Shown here: piece after piece, positions 44,198 through 52,481 of the stretch
Position numbering within the stretch: position 1 is the first letter of the stretch
How the letters are laid out: every line of letters begins with the position of its first letter
Origin: Paenibacillus fonticola DSM 21315
GTDB taxonomy: Bacteria; Bacillota; Bacilli; Paenibacillales; Paenibacillaceae
Length of the DNA: 64,000 bases
Direction: 5' to 3'
Assembly: GCF_000381905.1 (NCBI RefSeq)
Contig: NZ_KB907250.1
Coordinates: 27,323-91,322, forward strand
Notes under the pieces: model-generated
Database searches by the model: none
What the model was told of the DNA's origin: nothing
The model's input: the letters and a program-made list of their open reading frames with translations, nothing else
Program-made: the position numbers and the translations under genes

Positions 44198-46630
44198 ATG
44201 TATATAGCTCATATCCGAGAAAGTGATCATACATATCAGACAGTGGAAGAGCATTTGCTGGGTGTGAAAAAATTGGCAGAATCGCACGGGGGCAAGATGG
44301 GCATCAAGCATATAACCGGATTGGCGGGTATGCTTCATGATTTAGGGAAGTACACGGATGAGTTCAAAGAATACATCCTCAAGGCGGCAAGCCATCCGGA
44401 TGTTCCTCCGAAGCGAGGCAGTGTCGATCATTCGACTGCGGGGGGAAAATTATTATTTGAGCTGTTTCATACCGGGAACATTGATAGACATAAAGGAATT
44501 TTAGCTGAAATCGTCGGAAACGCCATCATTTCCCACCACTCCTATCTGCAGGATTTTCTGAATCCAGAATTGGAATCCAACTATTTACTTCGAGTTCGGG
44601 ACAAGGACTTGACCGATTTTGCAAAAACTAAGCAAATGTTTTTTGAACATGTAATCAGCGAAGCGGAATTCCACCAATACGTAAATGAAGCAGCAAGTGA
44701 ATTGGAAGCATATTTAGCGATCCCTTCTTCTTTTAGCAGTGAAAATAAGTTAATGTTTCTGACCAAGTTTATATTCAGCGTTTTAATCGATGCCGACCGG
44801 ACGGACACAAGGCTGTTTGCAGATAATGCGGTTGCAGAACCGATTGATAGTCTAAATTCAGCGGCATTATTTGAAATCTACTACAACCGCCTTATGACCA
44901 AGGTTCATTCCTACGCTGAACTGAGTAATGCGAATATCCCTATAAATTTACTGCGCCGTGATATGTCAGAACAGTGCGATAAGTTTGCTGAGAAGCCACC
45001 GGGCATTTACACATTATCCATTCCAACTGGCGGTGGCAAAACATTGGCAAGCCTGAGATATGCACTCAAGCATGCGAAGCTGCACAACAAAAAACGCATT
45101 ATTTATGTCGTTCCTTACACAACGATTATTGAACAGAACACTGCGGAAGTACGGGGGATTTTGAAGGATGACGTTCATATTTTGGAGCACCACTCGAACG
45201 TGGTTGATGATGCGAATGATAATGATGAACATTTGGATGGATTAAGCTATATACAGCAAAAATTGAAACTGGCCAAGGATAATTGGGATTCACCTATTAT
45301 TTTTACAACGATGGTGCAGTTTTTGAATGTGTTCTATGCCAAGGGAAGTAGGAATATTCGGCGACTGCATAATCTAAGTGAGTCGGTCATCATTTTTGAT
45401 GAGGTGCAAAAGGTTCCAGTTGCCTGTGTATCCCTATTTAATGAAGCACTGAACTATCTAAGGAATTATGGAAATGCCAGTATTCTGCTTTGCACAGCGA
45501 CGCAACCCGCACTAGACTTTGTTGAACATAAGCTTGAGATTAACCCGGAAGCAGAAATTATAGCGAACCTGGATCATGTTATTGAAGCGTTTAAACGTGT
45601 GGAAATTATCGATAAGGCCACAAATGAACAGTTTAACAATGATAAACTTGCTAATTTTATTACAGAGAAACTGGAGGAGGTTGAGAGTGTACTTGTCATT
45701 TTAAATACGAAATCCGTTGCAAAAAAGCTGTATCAGCAGTTGCAAGAGATAGGGAGCGACATCCCGGTCTATCACCTAAGTACTTCGATGTGCGCTGCGC
45801 ACCGAAATAAGATTCTAACAGAAGTGCGGCAGCAGCTTAAGGATGGGAATAAGGTCATTTGTATCAGCACGCAGTTAATTGAAGCTGGGGTGGATGTAAG
45901 CTTTGCCTGCGTTATCCGGTCATTGGCCGGGCTGGACTCAATCGCTCAAGCGGCAGGAAGATGCAACCGACACGGTGAGCGGGAAGTACAGCAAGTGTAT
46001 GTCATTGATCATGTGGAAGAGAATCTGAAGCATTTGCGGGAAATTAAGGTTGGCAAGGAGATCTCCAGGAAGATTCTTATTGATTTAAAGCGAGATCAGA
46101 CAAATCATGGCGGGCATGTTTTATCAATACAGGCGATGGAGAGATATTTTAAAGAGTTTTATAGTGAATTTGATTCCGAATTAAATTACTTCATACCGAA
46201 ATTAAGGAAGAAAATGACCGAATTATTGGCTGCTAAGAAGGAGGATAATTCGTACTTCCAAGCTTATTGCAGCAAGTTTAAGAAACAACCGCCTTTATTT
46301 TTGGCGAATAGCTACAGAACGGCAGCCGAGCATTTCCGGGTCATTGACGATCTCACCACCTCTGTAATTGTTCCCTATGGGGAGGAAGGCAAAGAGATCA
46401 TTGCCGAATTAAACGGTGCAGGGGTGATCGATGATTTTACCCGATTATTACGTAGGGCGCAGCAATATACGATCAACTTATTTCACTATGAGCTGCAGCT
46501 CCTATCCAAAAATGGCGGATTAGAGAGTTGTCTGGACGGGAAGGTCTTGGTGTTAAAAGAAGGAGCTTATAGCCGGGAGTTTGGTTTGGATATCGAGAAT
46601 GACAGCCAGTTTGACCTGAGCATATATTAA
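44198..46630 (+). CDS. cas3: CRISPR-associated helicase/nuclease Cas3 (type I-C)
   Basis: An 810-residue Cas3 from ATG 44198, after GGAGGGGG. The N-terminal HD nuclease has MLHDLGKY (His47-Asp48), HSTAGGKLLF and IISHHSYLQDF. The SF2 helicase has Walker A SIPTGGGKTLASL at about 273-284, FDEVQKVP at about 400, LLCTATQPAL and QAAGRCNRHG at about 584. Cascade recruits it to unwind and degrade target DNA. A hairpin terminator and a 220-base gap separate it from cas5, so it is probably expressed from its own promoter. Confidence 0.96.
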   Translation: MYIAHIRESDHTYQTVEEHLLGVKKLAESHGGKMGIKHITGLAGMLHDLGKYTDEFKEYILKAASHPDVPPKRGSVDHSTAGGKLLFELFHTGNIDRHKGILAEIVGNAIISHHSYLQDFLNPELESNYLLRVRDKDLTDFAKTKQMFFEHVISEAEFHQYVNEAASELEAYLAIPSSFSSENKLMFLTKFIFSVLIDADRTDTRLFADNAVAEPIDSLNSAALFEIYYNRLMTKVHSYAELSNANIPINLLRRDMSEQCDKFAEKPPGIYTLSIPTGGGKTLASLRYALKHAKLHNKKRIIYVVPYTTIIEQNTAEVRGILKDDVHILEHHSNVVDDANDNDEHLDGLSYIQQKLKLAKDNWDSPIIFTTMVQFLNVFYAKGSRNIRRLHNLSESVIIFDEVQKVPVACVSLFNEALNYLRNYGNASILLCTATQPALDFVEHKLEINPEAEIIANLDHVIEAFKRVEIIDKATNEQFNNDKLANFITEKLEEVESVLVILNTKSVAKKLYQQLQEIGSDIPVYHLSTSMCAAHRNKILTEVRQQLKDGNKVICISTQLIEAGVDVSFACVIRSLAGLDSIAQAAGRCNRHGEREVQQVYVIDHVEENLKHLREIKVGKEISRKILIDLKRDQTNHGGHVLSIQAMERYFKEFYSEFDSELNYFIPKLRKKMTELLAAKKEDNSYFQAYCSKFKKQPPLFLANSYRTAAEHFRVIDDLTTSVIVPYGEEGKEIIAELNGAGVIDDFTRLLRRAQQYTINLFHYELQLLSKNGGLESCLDGKVLVLKEGAYSREFGLDIENDSQFDLSIY

Positions 46631-46657
46631 AAACCTATCTCAGTTAAGATAGGTTTT
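46630..46657. terminator. Bidirectional hairpin between cas3 and cas5
   Basis: An 11-bp stem AAAACCTATCT / AGATAGGTTTT. It ends the creR-like RNA on the minus strand and may end cas3 on the plus strand. Confidence 0.75.
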
Positions 46658-46718
46658 CACATAATACATTATATTTTTCAATCCACGCTATTTACATCAA
46701 AATACTAAAAATAGCGAC
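46630..46718 (-). ncRNA. Predicted creR-type cas-regulating guide RNA
   Basis: Reading the minus strand from 46718: a pseudo-repeat (46718-46675), a 17-nt guide (46674-46658) and a terminator hairpin (46657-46630) followed by TTTTT (the last hairpin T's plus one). The pseudo-repeat begins GTCGC and ends GCGTGGATTGAAAA, against GTCGC and GCGTGGATTGAAAT in the array. Its stem is CGCTATTT/AAATAGCG in place of CGCATCC/GGATGCG, so pairing is kept by compensating change; its loop is 15 nt. The guide ATATAATGTATTATG matches the cas5 promoter region at 14 of 15 bases beside a TTC PAM. Such RNAs use Cascade to repress cas genes without cleavage, because the match is short. Confidence 0.75.
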
Positions 46719-46723
46719 ATGTT

Positions 46724-46732
46724 ATTATAACA
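46724..46732 (-). promoter_or_regulatory. Extended -10 promoter of the creR-like RNA
   Basis: TGTTATAAT on the minus strand; the first base of the pseudo-repeat (46718) is six bases after the -10, the expected transcription start. No strong -35 is seen. Confidence 0.65.
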
Positions 46733-46756
46733 TAATTAAAAACAAGTTAGTTGAAG

Positions 46757-46774
46757 TTCATATATTGTATTATG
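46757..46774 (+). promoter_or_regulatory. Target of the creR-like guide in the cas5 promoter region
   Basis: TTC (46757-46759) is followed by ATATATTGTATTATG (46760-46774), which differs from the guide only at position 6. A TTGAAG/GATATT promoter (17-base spacer, 46751-46779) overlaps it, and a stronger one lies just downstream. Confidence 0.7.
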
Positions 46775-46783
46775 ATATTAATA

Positions 46784-46812
46784 TTTACAACATCCAAAAT
46801 TTGGGATATTAT
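46784..46812 (+). promoter_or_regulatory. Likely SigA promoter of the cas5-cas2 operon
   Basis: TTTACA (46784-46789), 17 bases, TATTAT (46807-46812). A full Cascade footprint from the 46757 PAM would cover the -35. Confidence 0.7.
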
Positions 46813-46853
46813 AGAGTTGTAAAATATGTAAAAACAGAAAAGGAGGTGATTCT

Positions 46854-47573
46854 ATGAGAAATTCTATCGAATTTGCAGTTTACGGTGACTATGCGTTATT
46901 CACAGACCCTTTGACGAAGCTGGGGGGAGAGAAGCTAAGTTATCAGGTGCCAACTTACCAAGCGATAAAAGGGATTTTGGAGTCGATTTATTGGAAGCCG
47001 ACACTAATTCTCTTTGTCGACGAGGTTCGTGTTCTAAAACCAATTCGTATGGAGTCCAAAGGAATTCGTCCGATAGACTATGGTGGCGGGAACACGCTTG
47101 CCAATTATACTTACTTGAAGGACGTTTGCTACCAGGTGAGAGGCCATTTTGAATTTAACTTAAATCGTCCAGACATGGCTTATGACCGTAACGAGCATAA
47201 GCATCACAATATCATGAAACGCTCCCTGATCGCCGGTGGCCGAAGAGACATTTTCCTAGGAGCCCGGGAATGTCAGGGATATGTGGAACCTTGTGTATTT
47301 GGTGAGGGCGAAGGATTTTATGATAACTATGGTGACATTCATCTGGGGACTATGGTTCACGGCATCAATTACCCAGATGAGACAGGCAGGGAGCAAATGG
47401 AAGTGCGTCTATGGAACCCCGTGATGAGAAATGGCATTATCCAATTCATACGTCCGGAGCAGTGTACGCAGGTTCGAAAAATTTCGGATATGAAGCCAAA
47501 AGCTTTCAATGAACACAATGTTGAGTCTGTTAATGAGTTGTTTGCACAAATTGAAGAGGGGGGGAATATATGA
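46854..47573 (+). CDS. cas5c: Cas5 (type I-C, Cas5d)
   Basis: A 239-residue Cas5. In type I-C it both processes pre-crRNA, cutting at the base of the repeat hairpin, and stays bound to the 5' handle in Cascade. The start [20 protein letters not shown] and the RAMP-fold features fit Cas5d; [20 protein letters not shown] is a family segment. The strong AAGGAGGTGATT and the promoters upstream mark it as the first gene of the effector operon. It overlaps cas8c by four bases (ATGA). Confidence 0.95.
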   Translation: MRNSIEFAVYGDYALFTDPLTKLGGEKLSYQVPTYQAIKGILESIYWKPTLILFVDEVRVLKPIRMESKGIRPIDYGGGNTLANYTYLKDVCYQVRGHFEFNLNRPDMAYDRNEHKHHNIMKRSLIAGGRRDIFLGARECQGYVEPCVFGEGEGFYDNYGDIHLGTMVHGINYPDETGREQMEVRLWNPVMRNGIIQFIRPEQCTQVRKISDMKPKAFNEHNVESVNELFAQIEEGGNI

Positions 47574-49471
47574 GCTGGTTGTTAAATTTATATGAAACTT
47601 ACGAAGCGAATTTGGATCGAGTCGGCGAAATTGAAAAAAAATATAATGACCGCGAATATACTCTTCTGCCCATCTCTCACACGACTCAAAATGCTCATAT
47701 TGAAGTAGAGATCACAGAAGATGGACAATTTCATTCGGCGAGTGTCATCGATAACAGTGATGCGAATACGCTGATTCCATGCACAGAGGAATCAGCAAGC
47801 CGGGCGGGCTCGAAAATAGCACCCTATCCATTACATGATAAATTAAGCTATGTTGCTGGTGATTTTGCTGCTTATGGAGGGCAAATCAAGAAAGAGGAGC
47901 CTTCTACATACTACATTAAGCAACTGGAAGAATGGGCTAATTCCCCTTATGCAGCGGCAAAGGTACGTAGTATTTATAATTACTTAAGAAAAGGGCAACT
48001 AATCAAAGATTTGATAGCATGGAAAGTGATATATGTAGATGCGGACAACAAGCTGATTGAGAAATGGGATAAGAAATACGAAGTATTATACGGTGAGAGA
48101 CCGGCAATTTTCTCAGTAGTTGCTGGCGGGCAGGAAAGTGCGTTTATCCGGTTTAATGTTTATTCTCCTAAAAGTATTTTGACAAAAGTGTGGAAGGATC
48201 AGGAGATGTATGATTCTTTCATCAACTACTATCAAGATTTGCTGGGCAGTGAAGATATTTGTTATGTGACAGGAAAGAGGCTGCCCAGTACGGACAGGCA
48301 TGCTAATAAAATCAGAAATGCAGCGGACAAGGCCAAGCTGATATCAGCAAACGACACCAGTGGCTTTACGTTCCGAGGCCGATTTAATCAAAGTAATGAA
48401 GTGGCCAGCATTAGCTATGAAGTGTCCCAGAAAGCCCATAATGCGCTAAAGTGGCTCGTAAATCGCCAAGGTAAAATTATTGACCAGCGTGTGTTTTTAG
48501 TCTGGGGAAACGATGCTCTTGATATACCGGATTCTACGGAAGATACTTTTTCGATTGACCCGATCCCTTTGGAAGCCAAGGTTAGGAAGTCATACACTCA
48601 GCAAGAGCTTGCTGTCGAAATATCAAAAGCGTTGGATGGATATAGAAACGATATGTCTTCTGAATCCAAAGTAAATATTATGATACTTGATTCGGCTACA
48701 ACCGGACGTATGGCTGTACTGTACTATCGAAATATGGACAAAGAGATTTATTTGAACAGGCTTGCGAAGTGGCATTCAACCTGTGTGTGGCTGCATCGTT
48801 ATCGGAAGGATCAGCAGGGGGAATATGTTCAGTTTTACGGGGCACCGGCAACAAAAGATATCGCCTTCGCTGCGTATGGGCCTAGAGCAAGTGAGAAGAT
48901 TGTTAAAGGATTAATGGAGCGCATGCTGCCATGTATTATAGACGACGCAAGGATTCCCCAAGACATTGAAACTAGTGCCTTTCATCGTGCATCAAGCCCT
49001 GTGTCGATGGAGAAATGGGAATGGGAAAAGACATTAAGCATCGCGTGTGCTTTGATCAACAGACGGGAGGGATTCAACATGGCGTTAGATACAGAAAATA
49101 ATGACCGCGACTATTTGTTTGGCCGCTTATTAGCTCTAGCGGATGTTTTGGAAAGACGAGCGCTTGGACCAGATGAGACTCGGTCTAGTAATGCGATCCG
49201 GTACATGAATTCATTCTCCAAGCATCCGGCCAGAACGTGGAAGACGATTCAAGAGAGCCTGCAACCTTACCAGGCGCGTTTAGGAACAAACGCATTGTAC
49301 TGGTCCAGAATTATTGATGAAGTAGCCTCAAGAATTAAAATTGAGGATTTTAACAACAAGCCATTATCGGGGAAATATTTACTTGGATTCTACAGCCAGC
49401 GGCATGAACTGTACCAGAAGAAAGTAAAAAACGAAGATGCGGTGGAAGCATCCAATGATAAGGAGAGATAA
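47570..49471 (+). CDS. cas8c: Cas8c (Csd1), large Cascade subunit
   Basis: A 633-residue Csd1/Cas8c protein. It recognises the PAM and helps open DNA; an internal translation start in cas8c of type I-C systems yields the small subunit Cas11c, so a second product is likely from the 3' part of this gene. Typical segments are [40 protein letters not shown] and [24 protein letters not shown] text ([19 protein letters not shown]). It lies between cas5 and cas7 in the standard I-C order. Confidence 0.94.
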   Translation: MSWLLNLYETYEANLDRVGEIEKKYNDREYTLLPISHTTQNAHIEVEITEDGQFHSASVIDNSDANTLIPCTEESASRAGSKIAPYPLHDKLSYVAGDFAAYGGQIKKEEPSTYYIKQLEEWANSPYAAAKVRSIYNYLRKGQLIKDLIAWKVIYVDADNKLIEKWDKKYEVLYGERPAIFSVVAGGQESAFIRFNVYSPKSILTKVWKDQEMYDSFINYYQDLLGSEDICYVTGKRLPSTDRHANKIRNAADKAKLISANDTSGFTFRGRFNQSNEVASISYEVSQKAHNALKWLVNRQGKIIDQRVFLVWGNDALDIPDSTEDTFSIDPIPLEAKVRKSYTQQELAVEISKALDGYRNDMSSESKVNIMILDSATTGRMAVLYYRNMDKEIYLNRLAKWHSTCVWLHRYRKDQQGEYVQFYGAPATKDIAFAAYGPRASEKIVKGLMERMLPCIIDDARIPQDIETSAFHRASSPVSMEKWEWEKTLSIACALINRREGFNMALDTENNDRDYLFGRLLALADVLERRALGPDETRSSNAIRYMNSFSKHPARTWKTIQESLQPYQARLGTNALYWSRIIDEVASRIKIEDFNNKPLSGKYLLGFYSQRHELYQKKVKNEDAVEASNDKER

Positions 49472-49473
49472 AA

Positions 49474-50337
49474 ATGAAAATCTTGGATCATAAAATTGAT
49501 TTTGCCGTTATATTATCGGTAACGAATGCGAATCCGAATGGCGATCCACTGAATGGGAATCGTCCGAGACAAAATTACGATGGCCATGGCGAGATTTCAG
49601 ACGTAGCTATTAAGCGGAAAATCCGAAACCGCCTGCAGGACATGGGCGAAGCGATATTTGTCCAATCTAATGATCGAAAATCGGATCAGTATAACAGTTT
49701 AAGAGAGCGCGCCGATGGTAATGCCGAATTGGAAAAAATTCTAAAGTCCAAGTCCAGCTCAAATGATGATTTTGCCAAAATTGCTTGTCAAGAGTGGCTG
49801 GATGTTCGCAGTTTCGGACAAGTATTTGCATTTAAAAGCTCGGATAAAGGAGCAAGTGTATCCGTAGGCGTAAGAGGTCCCGTATCGATTCATACTGCAG
49901 TGAGTGTTGATCCGGTTGACATAACAAGTATGCAGATTACGAAGAGTGTTAACTCAGAGCCAGGTAAGGAGAGGGGATCAGACACGATGGGAATGAAGCA
50001 TCGCGTTGATTATGGTGTTTATATATTTTACGGAAGCATCAATACTCAATTAGCCGAAAAGACCGGATTTACAAATGAGGATGCGGACAAGTTTAAACAG
50101 GCGCTCGCTACACTTTTTGAAAATGATGCATCTGCTGCCAGACCGGATGGAAGCATGGAGGTTCACAAAGTATATTGGTGGGAGCATAGTTCCAAATTAG
50201 GCCAATATTCTTCGGCAAAAGTCCATCGGTCATTACAGATAAAGTCACAAGTTGAAACTCCGAAGTCATTTGGGGACTATTCAATACAATTATATGAGCT
50301 TGAAGGATTGAAAGTTGAGATTATAGATGGCCTCTAA
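49474..50337 (+). CDS. cas7c: Cas7 (Csd2), Cascade backbone
   Basis: A 287-residue Csd2/Cas7 RAMP protein. Several copies coat the crRNA spacer in Cascade. NANPNGDPLNGNRPRQNYDG at residues 14-33 is the family hallmark, followed by SDVAIKRKIRNRLQDMG. The start is two bases after the cas8c stop, after AAGGAGAG. It overlaps cas4 by 11 bases. Confidence 0.95.
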   Translation: MKILDHKIDFAVILSVTNANPNGDPLNGNRPRQNYDGHGEISDVAIKRKIRNRLQDMGEAIFVQSNDRKSDQYNSLRERADGNAELEKILKSKSSSNDDFAKIACQEWLDVRSFGQVFAFKSSDKGASVSVGVRGPVSIHTAVSVDPVDITSMQITKSVNSEPGKERGSDTMGMKHRVDYGVYIFYGSINTQLAEKTGFTNEDADKFKQALATLFENDASAARPDGSMEVHKVYWWEHSSKLGQYSSAKVHRSLQIKSQVETPKSFGDYSIQLYELEGLKVEIIDGL

Positions 50338-50986
50338 AGAAGACGACGAATATTTAATGTTGTCAGGTATACAACATTTTCAATTTTGCAAGCGACAGTG
50401 GGCACTTATTCATATTGAACAGCAATGGGAAGAAAATGTTAGAACAATTGAAGGGCAGTATCTTCATCAAAAAGCGGATCAGCCATTTGTTAGAGAGAAG
50501 CGCGGTGATAAACTCATTGTACGGGCAATGCCTGTAAAGTCTGATGAGCTTGAAATTACAGGCATCTGTGACGTTGTAGAGTTTATTAGAGATAATCAAG
50601 GTGTTGAAATTAACGGTGCCGAGGGAAAGTTTATGGCTTTCCCAATTGAATACAAGCGCGGAAAACCAAAGCAAAGTGATGCGGATATTTTACAACTTAC
50701 AGCCCAAGCCATATGTTTGGAAGAAATGCTGCTCTGCGAAATACACAAAGGTTTTATATTCTACAATGAGATTAAGCATAGAGTTGAAGTGGAGCTTACT
50801 TCAGATATAAAGAATAAAGTGAAGTCGCTTGTCACCGAAATGCATGATTACTACAGACGAAGACATACCCCTAAAGTCAAAACGGGTTCCTTCTGCAAAA
50901 GCTGTTCCCTTCAACATATTTGTTTACCCGAATTAATGAATAAAAGGACTGTAAAGAGCTATATTGAAGGGAAAATCAAGGAATGA
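50327..50986 (+). CDS. cas4: Cas4 adaptation nuclease
   Basis: A 219-residue RecB-like nuclease with an iron-sulphur cluster. It trims prespacers and selects those with the correct PAM together with Cas1-Cas2. The Cys ligands are in HFQFCKRQW and in FCKSCSLQHIC near the end; the nuclease motif includes ITGICDVVEF and FPIEYKRGKPK. It overlaps cas1 by four bases (ATGA). Confidence 0.94.
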   Translation: MASKEDDEYLMLSGIQHFQFCKRQWALIHIEQQWEENVRTIEGQYLHQKADQPFVREKRGDKLIVRAMPVKSDELEITGICDVVEFIRDNQGVEINGAEGKFMAFPIEYKRGKPKQSDADILQLTAQAICLEEMLLCEIHKGFIFYNEIKHRVEVELTSDIKNKVKSLVTEMHDYYRRRHTPKVKTGSFCKSCSLQHICLPELMNKRTVKSYIEGKIKE

Positions 50987-52014
50987 AGAAACTGCTTAAT
51001 ACGTTATTTATCACGCAACCTGATGTGTATTTATCGTTAGACGGTGATAATATTGTTCTACTAAAAGAACAGGAGAAGCTTGGAAGGCTGCCTCTTCATA
51101 ACCTGGAATCCATCGTGACTTTTGGTTATACGGGGGCGAGTCCAGCATTAATGGGATATTGTGCAGACAGGAATATTTCATTAGTCTTTTTAACGATGAA
51201 TGGGAGATTTCTTGCAAGGGTCATTGGAGCAAGCAAAGGTAATGTTGTGCTGCGTAAGAAGCAATACCTAGTATCAGAAAATGAGCACCTATCCGCAAAA
51301 ATTGCTCGAAATTTCATTATAGGCAAGGTTTTCAATCATAAATGGATGATCGAAAGAATGACCAGGGATCATCCTTTGCGTGTAGATGTAAATCAATTCA
51401 AGGGAGTTTCCCAACACTTGTCAACCATTATTATGGATGTAAGAGAGTGCGAGGATTTAGAAAGATTGAGGGGATTAGAAGGGCAAGCCGCTGTAAGCTA
51501 CAATAAATTAATCGATCAAATGATATTGCAGCAAAAAGAAGACTTCTATTTCCACTCTCGTTCACGAAGACCCCCACTAGACAAAGTGAATGCGATGCTA
51601 TCGCTTGCTTATACGCTACTAGCTAATGATACCGCTTCTGCTTTGGAGGGTGTGGGATTGGATGCGTATGTAGGTTTTCTGCATCGAGATCGGCCCGGAA
51701 GAGCTTCTTTAGCCTTAGATGTTATGGAGGAACTGCGGGGAATTTATGCTGATAGGTTCGTTTTGTCATTAATCAATAAGAAAATAGTAAGTAAAGAGGA
51801 TTTTCTCCATAAAGAGAATGGTGCAGTGATTATGACAGACGAGGCAAGAAAAAAATTTCTGGCTGCATGGCAGAATAAGAAGCAAGAGAAGATAACGCAC
51901 CCTTATCTAGGTGAGAAAATTTCATGGGGACTAGTGCCCTATGCTCAAGCTATATTGCTAGCTCGTTATTTACGTAATGACTTAGATGAGTACCCTCCAT
52001 TTTTATGGAAGTAG
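50983..52014 (+). CDS. cas1: Cas1 integrase (type I-C)
   Basis: A 343-residue Cas1. The catalytic Glu is in RLRGLEGQAAVSYN-like text (GLEGQAAVSYNKLIDQ), the His and Asp are in VGFLHRDRPGRASLALDVME. With Cas2 it inserts new spacers at the leader end of the array. The length and motifs are normal, so adaptation should be functional. Confidence 0.96.
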   Translation: MKKLLNTLFITQPDVYLSLDGDNIVLLKEQEKLGRLPLHNLESIVTFGYTGASPALMGYCADRNISLVFLTMNGRFLARVIGASKGNVVLRKKQYLVSENEHLSAKIARNFIIGKVFNHKWMIERMTRDHPLRVDVNQFKGVSQHLSTIIMDVRECEDLERLRGLEGQAAVSYNKLIDQMILQQKEDFYFHSRSRRPPLDKVNAMLSLAYTLLANDTASALEGVGLDAYVGFLHRDRPGRASLALDVMEELRGIYADRFVLSLINKKIVSKEDFLHKENGAVIMTDEARKKFLAAWQNKKQEKITHPYLGEKISWGLVPYAQAILLARYLRNDLDEYPPFLWK

Positions 52015-52023
52015 GTGTGAGTT

Positions 52024-52314
52024 GTGCTAGTATTAATCACGTATGATGTAAGTACGGTTAACAGTGCAGGACAAAGGAGATTGCGCAGAGTTTCAAAAGT
52101 ATGTCAGAATTACGGACAGCGCGTTCAAAACTCAGTATTTGAATGTGTTGTAGATGCAACTCAATTTGCTGTGTTAAAATTAAAACTTATGGACATTATT
52201 GATCCAGACCAGGACAGTCTCCGCTTCTATCAGCTTGGTAACAATTACAAGAATAAAGTTGAGCATGTTGGTGTAAAGGAATCATTAGATTTGGAAGGCC
52301 CTTTAATATTGTAG
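52024..52314 (+). CDS. cas2: Cas2 (type I-C)
   Basis: A 96-residue Cas2 starting at GTG after GTAGGTGTGA. VLITYDVSTVNSAGQRRLRR and VQNSVFECVVD are family motifs. It bridges two Cas1 dimers in the integration complex. It ends 167 bases before the first repeat. Confidence 0.96.
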   Translation: MLVLITYDVSTVNSAGQRRLRRVSKVCQNYGQRVQNSVFECVVDATQFAVLKLKLMDIIDPDQDSLRFYQLGNNYKNKVEHVGVKESLDLEGPLIL

Positions 52315-52481
52315 TGCGAATGTAAAGCGAACATGATTTCCTTGGGACATTCGCACCGTAAAATTATCACTAAATGCATTATTTTACAAAATATTCATGT
52401 CTTTTTATTCCATAATACTATTTAAATAGTATATTTGTTGTTTAAATGTGACCTTTGGGGTGTTTTAACCTAAAAATCGCA
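52315..52481 (+). promoter_or_regulatory. CRISPR leader
   Basis: A 167-base AT-rich region between cas2 and the first repeat, holding an inverted repeat (TGCGAATGT / ACATTCGCA near 52316-52358) and the palindrome ACTATTTAAATAGT. The degenerate repeat at the far end of the array confirms this side as the leader. Confidence 0.75.

Noticed and set aside
46672..46690. A stray CRISPR repeat as an array remnant
   Set aside because: The match covers both repeat ends, keeps the stem by compensation, has its own promoter and terminator, and its guide matches the cas promoter; a functional RNA explains more.
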